Assembly (NCBI RefSeq): GCF_003633615.1
Contig: NZ_RBKU01000001.1
Coordinates: 2,232,001-2,296,000, forward strand
Reading direction: 5' to 3'
Length of the DNA: 64,000 nucleotides
Source of the DNA: Mucilaginibacter gracilis
GTDB taxonomy: Bacteria > Bacteroidota > Bacteroidia > Sphingobacteriales > Sphingobacteriaceae
Numbering within the stretch: the first letter of the stretch is position 1; every line of letters starts with the position of its first letter. The notes under the pieces are model-generated. The model was given only the letters and a program-made list of their open reading frames with translations. It did not search any database and was not told the origin of the DNA. The position numbers and the translations under genes were made by a program. Shown piece after piece: positions 8,825 to 17,881 of this stretch.

Positions 8825-10966
8825 CTAGTTTGCCGTTTTACCCTCGGGATAATAGCTTGGCCCGTTTATACCGAAGAGTGCTTTATCCAAAAAGATGTAA
8901 TCTGTTAATATTTGGGCGCCTTCGGTTTTCATAAAGTCAAGGTCGTCCGTTTTAGCCTTTACCTCTCCTTTTTTTAACGCCGGTAGCCCTATTGCCACCC
9001 GTAACTTATTATCGCGATCCAACGCTTTTTTGGCATTAACATCACGGGTGTGTTTAAATGCCTGCGCATTTAATGAAATGGTTTTAGGCCCCTGGTTATC
9101 CTGATACGCCTTTACCTCGTTGCTATATGCTTGGTAGGCAGCAATAGTTTGACTACGCTTTTGGTACTGGCTGTTTAAAACAGGCACCACCTTATTTAAT
9201 AACCCTACCGGGATGTAATCAGTTTTGGATATGGTATCCCATGGCATAGCAGATGGTTCGTTATCTTCACCATATTTTGACGGTGCGATGAATGATGGCA
9301 GCTGGATATCCGGTACGACGCCCTTATGCTGGGTTGAACTACCATTAATCCGGTAAAATTTTCCAATGGTAACATTCAATTGTCCAAATTGATCTTGCTT
9401 GCCGGTATCAGCGTTTGTTTTGTTCTGGCCTGCTAGTTTTAGCGCTACCTTGTTCAAATCTACCGTGGTTTGCACACTCCCTTTTCCGTAGGTTTGCGAA
9501 CCTAAAATAAGGCCGCGGCCATAATCCTGTATCGCTCCCGAAAAGATCTCAGAAGCAGATGCACTGGTACGATCAACCAATACGGCAAGCGGACCATTAT
9601 AGTATATTGATGGATCGAAATCCTGATTTACCTGAATGTGCTGATCAACATCACGTACCTGAACAACAGGGCCCGATTTGATAAAAAGGCCCGTTAGGCT
9701 AACCGCTTCGTTTAATGATCCGCCGCCGTTACCGCGCAGGTCAATCATAATGCCATCAACGTTATGCTGTTTTAGGGTATCCAGCAATAGTTTCACATCT
9801 CTGGTTGTACTTTTGTAATTGCGGTCACCGGCTGTATAAGCCACATGGTCAAAATAAAAAGCCGGAATGGAGATGATACCAATTTTAACGTTTTTGCCCA
9901 TCGCTTTATAGGTGCGTATTTCCTGCTTTGCCGACTGGTCTTCCAAAATGATTTTATCCCGAACAACTTCAACGGTTAGAGGTTCATCAGACGCGCTTTT
10001 TCCCTTGGCCAGTACCTTAAGCTTCACAATCGTTCCTTTGGGCCCACGAATTAACGCTATGGCATTATCAAGCCTCCAGCCAGTAACATCCTGAAAATCG
10101 CCATCCTTACCCTGGGCTATGGCAATGATACGGTCTTCCGGATTAATTAGCTTTGTTTTATAGGCAGGCCCTCCGGGTGTTAAACTTTTAATGGTTACGT
10201 ATTCGTTACTTAATGCCAGTGTTGCGCCAATACCTTCCAGGGCTCGGGTTATACCCACATTAAACTGGGAAGCATTGAAGGGATTAAAGTAAGCAGCATG
10301 AGGATCAACCGAAGCTGTGAACGCGTTCATAAATAATTGAAAAACATCTTGGCTCGACGTTTTGGCCGATTGATCCAACAGATTTTGATACTTCTTTTTT
10401 AGTGTCTCCCTATTCTTTGCTATATCCGGGCTTGATAGCTGCAGTTCGAGCAAATCATATTTAACCCGTTGGTTCCACATCAAATTCATATCCGCCTCTG
10501 TTTTTATAAAAGGCAATTTTCTCCGGTCGGGCACATAGATATCGTTTTTAGTAAAATCATAATTGGCATCGAGTTGTGTAAGCGCGTATTTTAAACGTTC
10601 CTCATTCCTCATTTTAAAAACATTAAACATACCGAATACATGAGCCAGGTTGCCGCTTTGCAGGTCATCATCCAACAACGTTTTGTACTGATCAAAGGCT
10701 GCCACATCTACGGCCAATAAATAGCTATGATTTTCATCCAGACTTTTTAAATATCTGTCAAAAACCAAAACTGATAACGAATCGTTAATGGCTACCTTTT
10801 TATAGTTATTGGCAAGTATCATATTAACCACCAGCCGGCATACCGCGCTTTGATTTTTATCGGGGTGTATATCCCCGGGCGGATATGCCTTAGCTTTTGA
10901 AAAAGACAGGTTAACAAATGAGATGTACAAGTAAATTACGGCCCCCAGGCCCATTTTTTTTAACAT
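8825..10966 (-). CDS. Carboxy-terminal processing protease (S41, Prc/Tsp type)
   Basis: This 713-residue exported protease has an N-terminal signal region, the helical TSP N-terminal domain (about 45-210), a PDZ domain (about 230-320, starting near GIGATLAL), the S41 core and a C-terminal helical domain. The catalytic serine is in RTSASASEIFSGAI (about 469) and the general-base lysine in TYGKGSVQT (about 493), the Ser-Lys dyad of Tsp enzymes. Length and order match Prc/Tsp of Gram-negative bacteria. These enzymes cleave exported proteins from the C terminus. Its place between a SusCD pair and TlpA genes suggests a role in the locus rather than general envelope housekeeping, but this is inferred. 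Confidence 0.9.
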   Translation of the reverse strand: MLKKMGLGAVIYLYISFVNLSFSKAKAYPPGDIHPDKNQSAVCRLVVNMILANNYKKVAINDSLSVLVFDRYLKSLDENHSYLLAVDVAAFDQYKTLLDDDLQSGNLAHVFGMFNVFKMRNEERLKYALTQLDANYDFTKNDIYVPDRRKLPFIKTEADMNLMWNQRVKYDLLELQLSSPDIAKNRETLKKKYQNLLDQSAKTSSQDVFQLFMNAFTASVDPHAAYFNPFNASQFNVGITRALEGIGATLALSNEYVTIKSLTPGGPAYKTKLINPEDRIIAIAQGKDGDFQDVTGWRLDNAIALIRGPKGTIVKLKVLAKGKSASDEPLTVEVVRDKIILEDQSAKQEIRTYKAMGKNVKIGIISIPAFYFDHVAYTAGDRNYKSTTRDVKLLLDTLKQHNVDGIMIDLRGNGGGSLNEAVSLTGLFIKSGPVVQVRDVDQHIQVNQDFDPSIYYNGPLAVLVDRTSASASEIFSGAIQDYGRGLILGSQTYGKGSVQTTVDLNKVALKLAGQNKTNADTGKQDQFGQLNVTIGKFYRINGSSTQHKGVVPDIQLPSFIAPSKYGEDNEPSAMPWDTISKTDYIPVGLLNKVVPVLNSQYQKRSQTIAAYQAYSNEVKAYQDNQGPKTISLNAQAFKHTRDVNAKKALDRDNKLRVAIGLPALKKGEVKAKTDDLDFMKTEGAQILTDYIFLDKALFGINGPSYYPEGKTAN

Positions 10967-11001
10967 TTGGTATAAATTAATTTACGGAGAACCAGTTTGA
11001 A

Positions 11002-12018
11002 TTAATTACTCAGGAAAAACCGGACATAAGCCCTGCAAGAGTCGTTAGCCACAGGTGGTACACCGTATTGAGAGCCCGTGTAAGTGACAACTTTAATCCC
11101 CATAACGTACCATTGACTTTTTGCTAAAACAGCTTTATTAGGGAAACGGAGCGTTAAACTATCCTTGCTCAGTAAGGATCTGGCTGGTACGGTAACCAGG
11201 TCTTTGGTTAGGCTGCCTGTATTATCGGGCATCGGTATCCCGGTAAATCTCTCCTTGGCTATAGCCGCAGTTAACTCACTTTGTGTAAGTAAAGTTGCCT
11301 GCACACTAACATCGTGCGCAGGAAATACCTTATTTAGGCTTAGCTTAAACTTTAGCGAATCGGGCACACCAGTACTCGTATGTATAGTTTGCAGCGCACC
11401 ACTGCTCAGCCTGTTAAAGCTAACGCCATTAATAGTGCCGATGCTATACATTTTGGCTTTCAAGTCGCCTTTGGTAACAAATACTTTAAAAAAGAATACA
11501 GAGTATTTTAACTTGGAACCTTTTTTTGCCGCCAGGGTAACAGGTACCAGGTAAGCGGTACTATCGTTCAACTGGCTACCGTCTTTCAATAAAACATACA
11601 AGGAATCTTTAGCTTGGGCAGAACCGCCTGCTATTGGAAAGGTTCCGTTGTAAGAAACCTGGAATGCTCCTTGGGGTATTGTTGGATTTTTTTCCAGATA
11701 AACCTGATTGTACTGAGCAACTAATGACGGATCGACAACTGAGGTTACCGTATCGTTAGTTTTTGCCGCGCCGTTCAGCGATATGGGTACTCCCTTAAAA
11801 TACGGTGTAAAACTGTAATTTAAGCCATTTAGGGCCACTACATTGCTGCCCTCAATGTACGAAACCATTCCGCTGTCAAATTTGGCCTGTAGGGTATCCG
11901 CATCGCTCATGCCTTTATTGCATGAGGCTGCCCCTATTATACATAGCAAACCCAGCAACAACGCCCCTTGAAAGCTAAAAAACGACCGGAAGATATTGTG
12001 ATATATTTTTTGTAACAT
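11002..12018 (-). CDS. Surface lipoprotein downstream of SusD (DUF1735-like)
   Basis: This 338-residue predicted lipoprotein has a signal segment (GALLLGLLCIIGAASC) with lipobox GAASC, so the mature protein starts at that cysteine near residue 33. The rest is beta-rich and resembles the DUF1735/SGBP-like proteins encoded after susD. A paired pattern fits, with an N-terminal immunoglobulin-like module (to about residue 175) and a second one after MYSIGTINGVSFNRL. It lies 36 bp behind susD. Such proteins sit on the cell surface and help the SusCD complex capture its ligand. I do not recognise the ligand. Confidence 0.65.
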   Translation of the reverse strand: MLQKIYHNIFRSFFSFQGALLLGLLCIIGAASCNKGMSDADTLQAKFDSGMVSYIEGSNVVALNGLNYSFTPYFKGVPISLNGAAKTNDTVTSVVDPSLVAQYNQVYLEKNPTIPQGAFQVSYNGTFPIAGGSAQAKDSLYVLLKDGSQLNDSTAYLVPVTLAAKKGSKLKYSVFFFKVFVTKGDLKAKMYSIGTINGVSFNRLSSGALQTIHTSTGVPDSLKFKLSLNKVFPAHDVSVQATLLTQSELTAAIAKERFTGIPMPDNTGSLTKDLVTVPARSLLSKDSLTLRFPNKAVLAKSQWYVMGIKVVTYTGSQYGVPPVANDSCRAYVRFFLSN

Positions 12019-12054
12019 GATTTTATTTGTTTTATAGTTTAACAGTTATTCTCC

Positions 12055-13455
12055 TTATCTGGGATTTTGAACTATGTTAGGATTAGCTGCTAAAACCGTT
12101 GGGCTAAACGGTACCAGGTATAAGCCAGAGCCTGCAGGAAGTGTAGCTATAACTTTGCCTGAGTTATTGAGGCGTGTAATGTCCTTCTTTAGGGTGGCGT
12201 CTTTATTCAGCCTTTTCAAGTCGAACAAACGGAGTCCGCCGTGGTAAAACAGTTCACGTCTGCGTTCATCCAGTACATAACCTAAAATGTTAGCCGCTGT
12301 GTAGGTACGATTCTCTGCGGCGAAGGTTGAAGCTGTTAATCTGGCTTTCCTTAGTGTGGTAATAAGCGCTCCGGCAGCAGCAAAATTACCGCTGCGTGCC
12401 AAACATTCGGCCTTAATCAGCATTACCTCCGGTACACCAACACTGTTGTCAAAAAACATAGAATTTCCGCCGGAAACAGCATAAGTAGCAGGCGCAAATC
12501 TTGAAGCTGATGCAAACTTTTTAGAGTATCGTAAATCGGAGGTTGTTAATGTTGACGTTAATGTTGAACTAGGCATAATTGTGGCGGTGTAGAGCGTATA
12601 AAAGCCGATATCCAGGGTGACACGCCCTAACAGGATCTCCGGATTAGTTGTCAGATCAGGTAATTGAGATGGGGCCACATAACCGCTTATAGAGTAACTT
12701 TGTAGTGTACTTTGTGTTGCCAAAACAGAATCGGCATAGTTTGATGCCGAAACATAGTCACCCTCATACAGATAGGCCCTTGCCAGTAAGGCATAACCGG
12801 ATGCCTTTCCGGGATGGATAATATCGGTTCCCTTACTTTTTAAGTATGGATTTTTAACAGCCGTTTTTAGGTCGGCAATTACCTGGGCGTAAACATCTGC
12901 CACGCTTGCTCTTGGCAATAAGGTATAATTAGTGGCAGTAACTGTAAGCGGCACTCCGGGGTCTGTAGCCGATGTTGTAGCATCATACGCCGCTCCGTAA
13001 GCGTTTACTAACTGCAGGTAATACCATGCCCTGTTAATAAGAGCCTGTGAGATAACATTGCTTTTATTTTCCGGTGTATTATAATTATCGGCCGGGGCGT
13101 CGTTTACCCGGTCTAAAATGATATTCATTTGCAATATCCTCGAATAGGTTGAGTTATACATCACGTCTACATCAGATGGGTTCCAGATCAGGCTCTGCCA
13201 TAAAAAACTACGCTGGTAGTAATTGGTAGAAGCAGCCACTTGGGCGTCTGTGAGTGTAAGGTCGTCGCTCATTACATCTAACAAATAAAAATGGCATTTG
13301 CTTAACGAATCGCTATTGAGTATTTCCTGAAAATCCTGGATCTTAATAGGGTTAACGCTTGTAGAAGACGGCGCTATATCCAGGAATTTTTTGCAGGCTG
13401 ATAGTGACCATAGGCCATATATAGCCAAAACAAGTAATAGTGTTCTTTTATACAT
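12055..13455 (-). CDS. SusD/RagB-family nutrient-binding lipoprotein
   Basis: This 466-residue lipoprotein has signal peptide and lipobox LWSLSACKKFLDI, typical of SusD proteins. Family features include the N-terminal NPIKIQDFQEIL segment, TPR-like helices with SQALINRAWYYLQLVNAYG and GYALLARAYLYEGDY, and the C-terminal ILGYVLDERRRELFYHGGLRLFDLKR block near residue 410. It starts 11 bp after the susC stop. SusD proteins lie on the outer surface as the lid of the SusC transporter and bind the incoming ligand. The short length (usual range 480-600) is closer to the peptide- or unknown-ligand types than to starch-type SusD. Confidence 0.93.
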   Translation of the reverse strand: MYKRTLLLVLAIYGLWSLSACKKFLDIAPSSTSVNPIKIQDFQEILNSDSLSKCHFYLLDVMSDDLTLTDAQVAASTNYYQRSFLWQSLIWNPSDVDVMYNSTYSRILQMNIILDRVNDAPADNYNTPENKSNVISQALINRAWYYLQLVNAYGAAYDATTSATDPGVPLTVTATNYTLLPRASVADVYAQVIADLKTAVKNPYLKSKGTDIIHPGKASGYALLARAYLYEGDYVSASNYADSVLATQSTLQSYSISGYVAPSQLPDLTTNPEILLGRVTLDIGFYTLYTATIMPSSTLTSTLTTSDLRYSKKFASASRFAPATYAVSGGNSMFFDNSVGVPEVMLIKAECLARSGNFAAAGALITTLRKARLTASTFAAENRTYTAANILGYVLDERRRELFYHGGLRLFDLKRLNKDATLKKDITRLNNSGKVIATLPAGSGLYLVPFSPTVLAANPNIVQNPR

Positions 13456-13466
13456 TGTTATATTGC

Positions 13467-16400
13467 TTAAAAATTCATACTTAGGTTACATGAATAGATC
13501 CTTGGCAGAGGGTTTCCTATTCTTCCATCTACGGCTACAGTTGCCGGATCTATGTTATACTTGTTACGTGCCCAATAGGTAAGGTTTTGTACCTGTAAGG
13601 TTACTACTAAAAAGCTTATACCATATTTTTGCAGATACCTGTTAGGTACATTACAGCCTACCATTATCTCTTGCAAGCGTATGTTATCGGCTGGCAATAT
13701 ACTGTTGCTTGAATAGCGGGTAACAAATTCCCTGTAGGTGTTGGCACCTGAGGCACTGATTTTGGGAACATCTGTAAAGTTTTCGTCCCCAGGCTTACGC
13801 CATCTGTCGGCCACAAGGCTGCTCGTTTCCGAATCATTGCCAGGATAAGGAAGGTAATACCTCATTACGTATCCCAAATTGAACGTAACGGCGGCACGGG
13901 CAAAAAACTGGTGTAATCTAAACTCCTGTATTAAACCACCTGTCCACGGGGCTTTGGTTACACCTTGCTTCACCAGTGATGAGGCAACCGTAGCGCTATC
14001 AAGTACCGAGGTAACTTTACCGTTTTTGTCATAAATCTGAGGATCGCCGCTTGAGTTTAGGCCTGCCCATTTGGGTGCCCATATGTTACTTATATCATAA
14101 CCATTCCTTAAAGCTATCGTGTAATCGCTGGTTGCTGTAAAATTAGTTACCGGCACACTGCGTGCAATGTTGGTATTATGTGCTCCGTTTATGGTAATGT
14201 TATAACTAAACTTATCACTTTTAAAAATAGCAGTATTAAAGAAAAACTCTACACCCTTGTTGGTGATGCTACTGTAGCTCACATGGTTAGAAAGGCCGGT
14301 AGTTGGATCGGTTAAAACATTGAGGTTGTTATTTAAACCGCTGGAAGTTTGATCGTAATAGCGCAGATCCAAAGTGTGCTTGTTATTATTGATACCGATT
14401 TTACCATGAACTTCAAAAGTTCGGTTTGCTGACGGGAGTATACTAAAATCACTATTAATTGCCTGACTGTAAGAGCCATCGGTAGGAATGTTTGTGCTTT
14501 GCATTAGCGACAAGCCTTGGTATGGGCTAATCTCCTGCAAAGTTGCATTAAATTCCAGGTCGCTTATGGTATTCGATTTGAAAAAGCTTTCCCGGCTAAT
14601 GTTGTAATTAAAGTTTCCGTTATATTGCGCGTCCCCTTCCGGTGATCTGTCATAATTTAGACGGAAGTTCAATAACTTTTTTCTCAAAAACACCGCAAAA
14701 CCACCACTAAGGTATCTTGCTGTTGTAGTAGTATTATTAGCAGCACTGTTTGAGTTTGTTGCTGTTAAATCACCTTTAGTAGTTTGCGTATTATAGGCTC
14801 CGTATGCAACTATAGCACTATCTGCAAAAGCAAGTGTTAATTTTTGATATAAATTTTTTGAACTCTGCCCTTCCTGCTGTGTAGGCGAAGTGCCGCTTAC
14901 CCAAATGGTATAGTTATTAAAATAGGTTTGTAAATACCTTGTGTTTTTATATTGTGCAGGCAGATCGGGCATGATAATGCCTGTAGTTCCTACAGATAAG
15001 AAAACATCTTTCAAAAATCCGTTCCAGTTTTTAACCACACGACCCGTAACATCGCTTTTATAGGATGACTGTACAGAATAAATAGCAGCCTGCCCATATA
15101 AAGGGTTTAAATTGGCTATATACGAACCATTAGCTCTTATCCTATCAGAAAACCTATACTCAAGCACCACATTGCCGTTCAGGTTGCGGTTTATAGTGGT
15201 ATCGCCTCCTTGTGGTTGTGTTAATGAATAAGGGTAGGCGCTAGATGAAGCCCCTGAAAAGAGTGAGTAAAAATTGGTTATTGTACTTTGTGTTGAAGGG
15301 TTTGTAGGTAGGTAAACCGGTGTGCTTGTATTGGTGTTGGCGTTATAGCCAAACAATGTCATGTTTGAAGGGCTGTTTGTAGATACGCTTGAAGCTGCTC
15401 CTCCTAAACTAATGTTAAAGGTATGTTTGCCAAGAGATTTATAATAAGACAGGCCCGACCTTATATTAGTGTTATCATAAATTGAATTGGTTGACTTTAG
15501 GATATTCCCGTAAGGAACATAAAAAATTACTCCATTATTGGTTAATTGCCCATAGGTATCTACCAACTGCCTTGCATAGCTCGACTCGCCATCGTACAGG
15601 TTTCTGGTACCATTATCTTTATGGGTGTAAATTACAGACGAGGCCCATGATAATCCTGGCAATAAATTCCAGTTCATGCTGAAATTGGATTGTTTGTTTA
15701 TTACCGAAGAAGTAAGATCATTGAGTCTGGCGTCTTCCAAAAGATTAACCCCGTAATTTTTGTACCCACGGGATACGATTTGTTGATTTGCCGAGGCTGA
15801 AAGCTTAGTGTAATCATAAATATAATTTCCTTGCCCGTCTAACAGCATCTGGTAAGGATCAAGCCCTACGTTAGTTGGAGAAAAGGAATAGCCTGATTTG
15901 GTTTTTTCATCAGAGTAATTGATGAGCCACCGGATGTGGAGCTTGTTTTTTAAAAGATTAAAGTTGTTATTTAAGATAAACGAGTACGTTTTATTGTTAC
16001 CGCCCAGATCATTACCCTGCCCGCCGATATAATTACCAATGGCTGTAAACTTGTAAGCAAGTGTACCACCACTTACTGTTAAAGTGTGGTTTTGACTGTA
16101 GGAATCTTGCTGTAGCATATTTAACTGGCTTTCGTTATTCAGCCGCGAGAGCGAATCCCATTTGGTGTTAAATTTTGATGCGGTAATAGTGCCCAGCTTT
16201 TTTTGACTGAGTAACTGCTTGGCAGGCGAAAGGCCAAACGGTGTGGCACCGTAGCTGTTGTTTAAAATAGAATCAACATCACGAAGGTAATTTAAATACG
16301 TGCGGGAATCTGACAGTTTTAATTTGTCTCTGTTAAATTTAGGCGCCGGCGAATAATAAAAGCTGGCTGAATAATTCACCAGTAATTTTCCGGCTTTAGC

Positions 16401-17531
16401 AGGTTTCGACCTGATTAGGATAGCTCCGCCAGCGGCCCTTGATCCCCATTTAACTAATTCCTTCGGGTCTTTAATTACCTCGATAGATTCAACGTTTGTC
16501 ATGGGGTAATTGGCGGGAAAACCATCCTGCGGAAAACCATCAATAACTACGAGCATATTGGAGACATTGCTTCCAAAATTGTTTGCCCCACGTATTTCGG
16601 GCACCAAGGCGTTAGTAACCGTTGTAGTGGTATTAATATGATATAAAGTAGAAATAGAGGCAGGGATATTTGTACCCCTTAGTAAGATATTAATAATATT
16701 CTGCCCTTCAGTTTGGCCTTTATAAACCAAAAAATCCTCAACAGAAAAACGGATGAATGTAAGCACAGTGTTTCCTAAATAACTGTGTACATAAGCATCC
16801 ACACTGGTAACGGTTTTAGAGCTGGAGTTAACCACCTGTAAACTTAACCCGGGGATAGTTCCTTGCAAAACCTGGGAAAGATTCATGTAGCTCCGGTTTT
16901 CAAGATTTATAAATTTGGTGGGGTTTTCCTTTACGTCGTTGGATTGGATATTAACCTCTGCCAAATCAAAGGTTTGACTTGCACCTTTTTCCAGCATGAT
17001 ATCCAGGTATGAGGTATCAGAATAGCTTATACTCTTTTTTGCAAAGCCAGGAGCTGCTACAGTAATAGTGCCCGAGTTAGTGCCAAGTATTTTAAACTCG
17101 CCGTTAATATTTGTTTGTGTTACACTGCCTAATTTGAGCTCGCGTATGGTAACGTCTTTTATCGGCAGTTGGTTGCCATCTACCACCCGGCCCTTGAGCG
17201 GTACAATCGCCTTTTTTTCGGGCGTAACCTTTGGCTGTTCTTTTTTAACCAATATGGTTTGAGCAATTACCTTATAGGTTAGTGGCTGGCCCTTAAAGGC
17301 TTGATTCAATGCTTCCTGAATGGTGCCGTTATCAATATTAACGGTTACTTTGGGTATGCCCTTAATATCCTGACTATCATATAAAAAAGTAAGCTTTGAT
17401 TGTTGCTCAATTGATTTGAATATCTTTTGAACTTCAACATTCTTCTCGTGAATAGTGATTTGACTATAACCTTTGGCGTATACCAAAACAGAAATTATGG
17501 TAATAATTATAGCTCTAAAATTAATACGCAT
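13467..17531 (-). CDS. SusC/RagA TonB-dependent transporter with STN signalling domain
   Basis: This 1354-residue outer-membrane transporter has a signal peptide, then an STN domain (about 25-100, ITIHEKNVEVQKIFKSIEQQ), a carboxypeptidase-regulatory-like beta domain (about 110-185), the plug (about 200-380, with WGSRAAGGAILIRSKPAK) and a 22-strand barrel ending in the terminal Phe of LSMNF. STN domains pass ligand signals to a FecR anti-sigma factor, and fecR and sigma genes lie directly upstream, so ligand-dependent induction is expected. The plug is longer than usual and has a Thr/Asn-rich loop around residue 300. A 350-bp leader separates it from fecR; a possible antisense RNA is encoded there. 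Confidence 0.93.
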   Translation of the reverse strand: MRINFRAIIITIISVLVYAKGYSQITIHEKNVEVQKIFKSIEQQSKLTFLYDSQDIKGIPKVTVNIDNGTIQEALNQAFKGQPLTYKVIAQTILVKKEQPKVTPEKKAIVPLKGRVVDGNQLPIKDVTIRELKLGSVTQTNINGEFKILGTNSGTITVAAPGFAKKSISYSDTSYLDIMLEKGASQTFDLAEVNIQSNDVKENPTKFINLENRSYMNLSQVLQGTIPGLSLQVVNSSSKTVTSVDAYVHSYLGNTVLTFIRFSVEDFLVYKGQTEGQNIINILLRGTNIPASISTLYHINTTTTVTNALVPEIRGANNFGSNVSNMLVVIDGFPQDGFPANYPMTNVESIEVIKDPKELVKWGSRAAGGAILIRSKPAKAGKLLVNYSASFYYSPAPKFNRDKLKLSDSRTYLNYLRDVDSILNNSYGATPFGLSPAKQLLSQKKLGTITASKFNTKWDSLSRLNNESQLNMLQQDSYSQNHTLTVSGGTLAYKFTAIGNYIGGQGNDLGGNNKTYSFILNNNFNLLKNKLHIRWLINYSDEKTKSGYSFSPTNVGLDPYQMLLDGQGNYIYDYTKLSASANQQIVSRGYKNYGVNLLEDARLNDLTSSVINKQSNFSMNWNLLPGLSWASSVIYTHKDNGTRNLYDGESSYARQLVDTYGQLTNNGVIFYVPYGNILKSTNSIYDNTNIRSGLSYYKSLGKHTFNISLGGAASSVSTNSPSNMTLFGYNANTNTSTPVYLPTNPSTQSTITNFYSLFSGASSSAYPYSLTQPQGGDTTINRNLNGNVVLEYRFSDRIRANGSYIANLNPLYGQAAIYSVQSSYKSDVTGRVVKNWNGFLKDVFLSVGTTGIIMPDLPAQYKNTRYLQTYFNNYTIWVSGTSPTQQEGQSSKNLYQKLTLAFADSAIVAYGAYNTQTTKGDLTATNSNSAANNTTTTARYLSGGFAVFLRKKLLNFRLNYDRSPEGDAQYNGNFNYNISRESFFKSNTISDLEFNATLQEISPYQGLSLMQSTNIPTDGSYSQAINSDFSILPSANRTFEVHGKIGINNNKHTLDLRYYDQTSSGLNNNLNVLTDPTTGLSNHVSYSSITNKGVEFFFNTAIFKSDKFSYNITINGAHNTNIARSVPVTNFTATSDYTIALRNGYDISNIWAPKWAGLNSSGDPQIYDKNGKVTSVLDSATVASSLVKQGVTKAPWTGGLIQEFRLHQFFARAAVTFNLGYVMRYYLPYPGNDSETSSLVADRWRKPGDENFTDVPKISASGANTYREFVTRYSSNSILPADNIRLQEIMVGCNVPNRYLQKYGISFLVVTLQVQNLTYWARNKYNIDPATVAVDGRIGNPLPRIYSCNLSMNF

Positions 17532-17657
17532 AATATTCCTCCGTTTTAAGTTTAAAATTTAAAAGTGAGTTTATGGACTGATACGACACAGAAAATGTTT
17601 TTTTTGCCAGTAAATGCAATACCCCTGGCAAGGGTTTAGATAAACCATTTAAATACA

Positions 17658-17665
17658 TACTTTTG
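17658..17665 (+). promoter_or_regulatory. Plus-strand -7 box TACTTTTG upstream of susC
   Basis: The octamer fits the Bacteroidota -7 consensus TAnnTTTG exactly. A TTTA at about 17635-17638 lies near the expected -33 distance but is a weak match. It points away from susC and into a hairpin terminator about 70-100 bp further on. Transcription would begin around 17671. Confidence 0.45.
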
Positions 17666-17670
17666 TAGTG

Positions 17671-17766
17671 TTAGGTTGAACGTTAATACTCGATTGTTAA
17701 ACAGCTTTTTTAATGGTTAACCTTGGCATTGACCGGGTAAGTGCGCTAACACTTCCCGGTTTTTTT
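17671..17766 (+). ncRNA. Candidate cis-antisense small RNA of the susC leader
   Basis: A plus-strand TAnnTTTG box and an intrinsic terminator enclose about 95 bases, in the gap between the minus-strand susC and fecR genes. The transcript would be antisense to the 5' leader of susC if the latter is transcribed through from fecR or from a promoter in the gap. The architecture is like the DonS-type antisense RNAs that repress susC-like genes in Bacteroides fragilis. No transcript evidence is available here; both start and function are inferred. Confidence 0.4.
17732..17766 (+). terminator. Intrinsic terminator, plus strand
   Basis: ACCGGG and AAGTG pair with CACTT and CCCGGT (11 bp with one bulged T, loop CGCTAA), followed by a run of T on the plus strand. 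On the minus strand the run lies before the hairpin, so it cannot serve fecR as a normal terminator. It therefore points to a plus-strand transcript in this gap. Confidence 0.65.
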
Positions 17767-17881
17767 ATGGTAAACCGTTTGATTGTGATCTGCATGATCT
17801 TTACTTGAGGGTAAATTGTTTTTTCATTTTTTGAGTTTTTGAGTTAATAATTCTATTAATTGGGTTGTTGTACTTTTTTAC

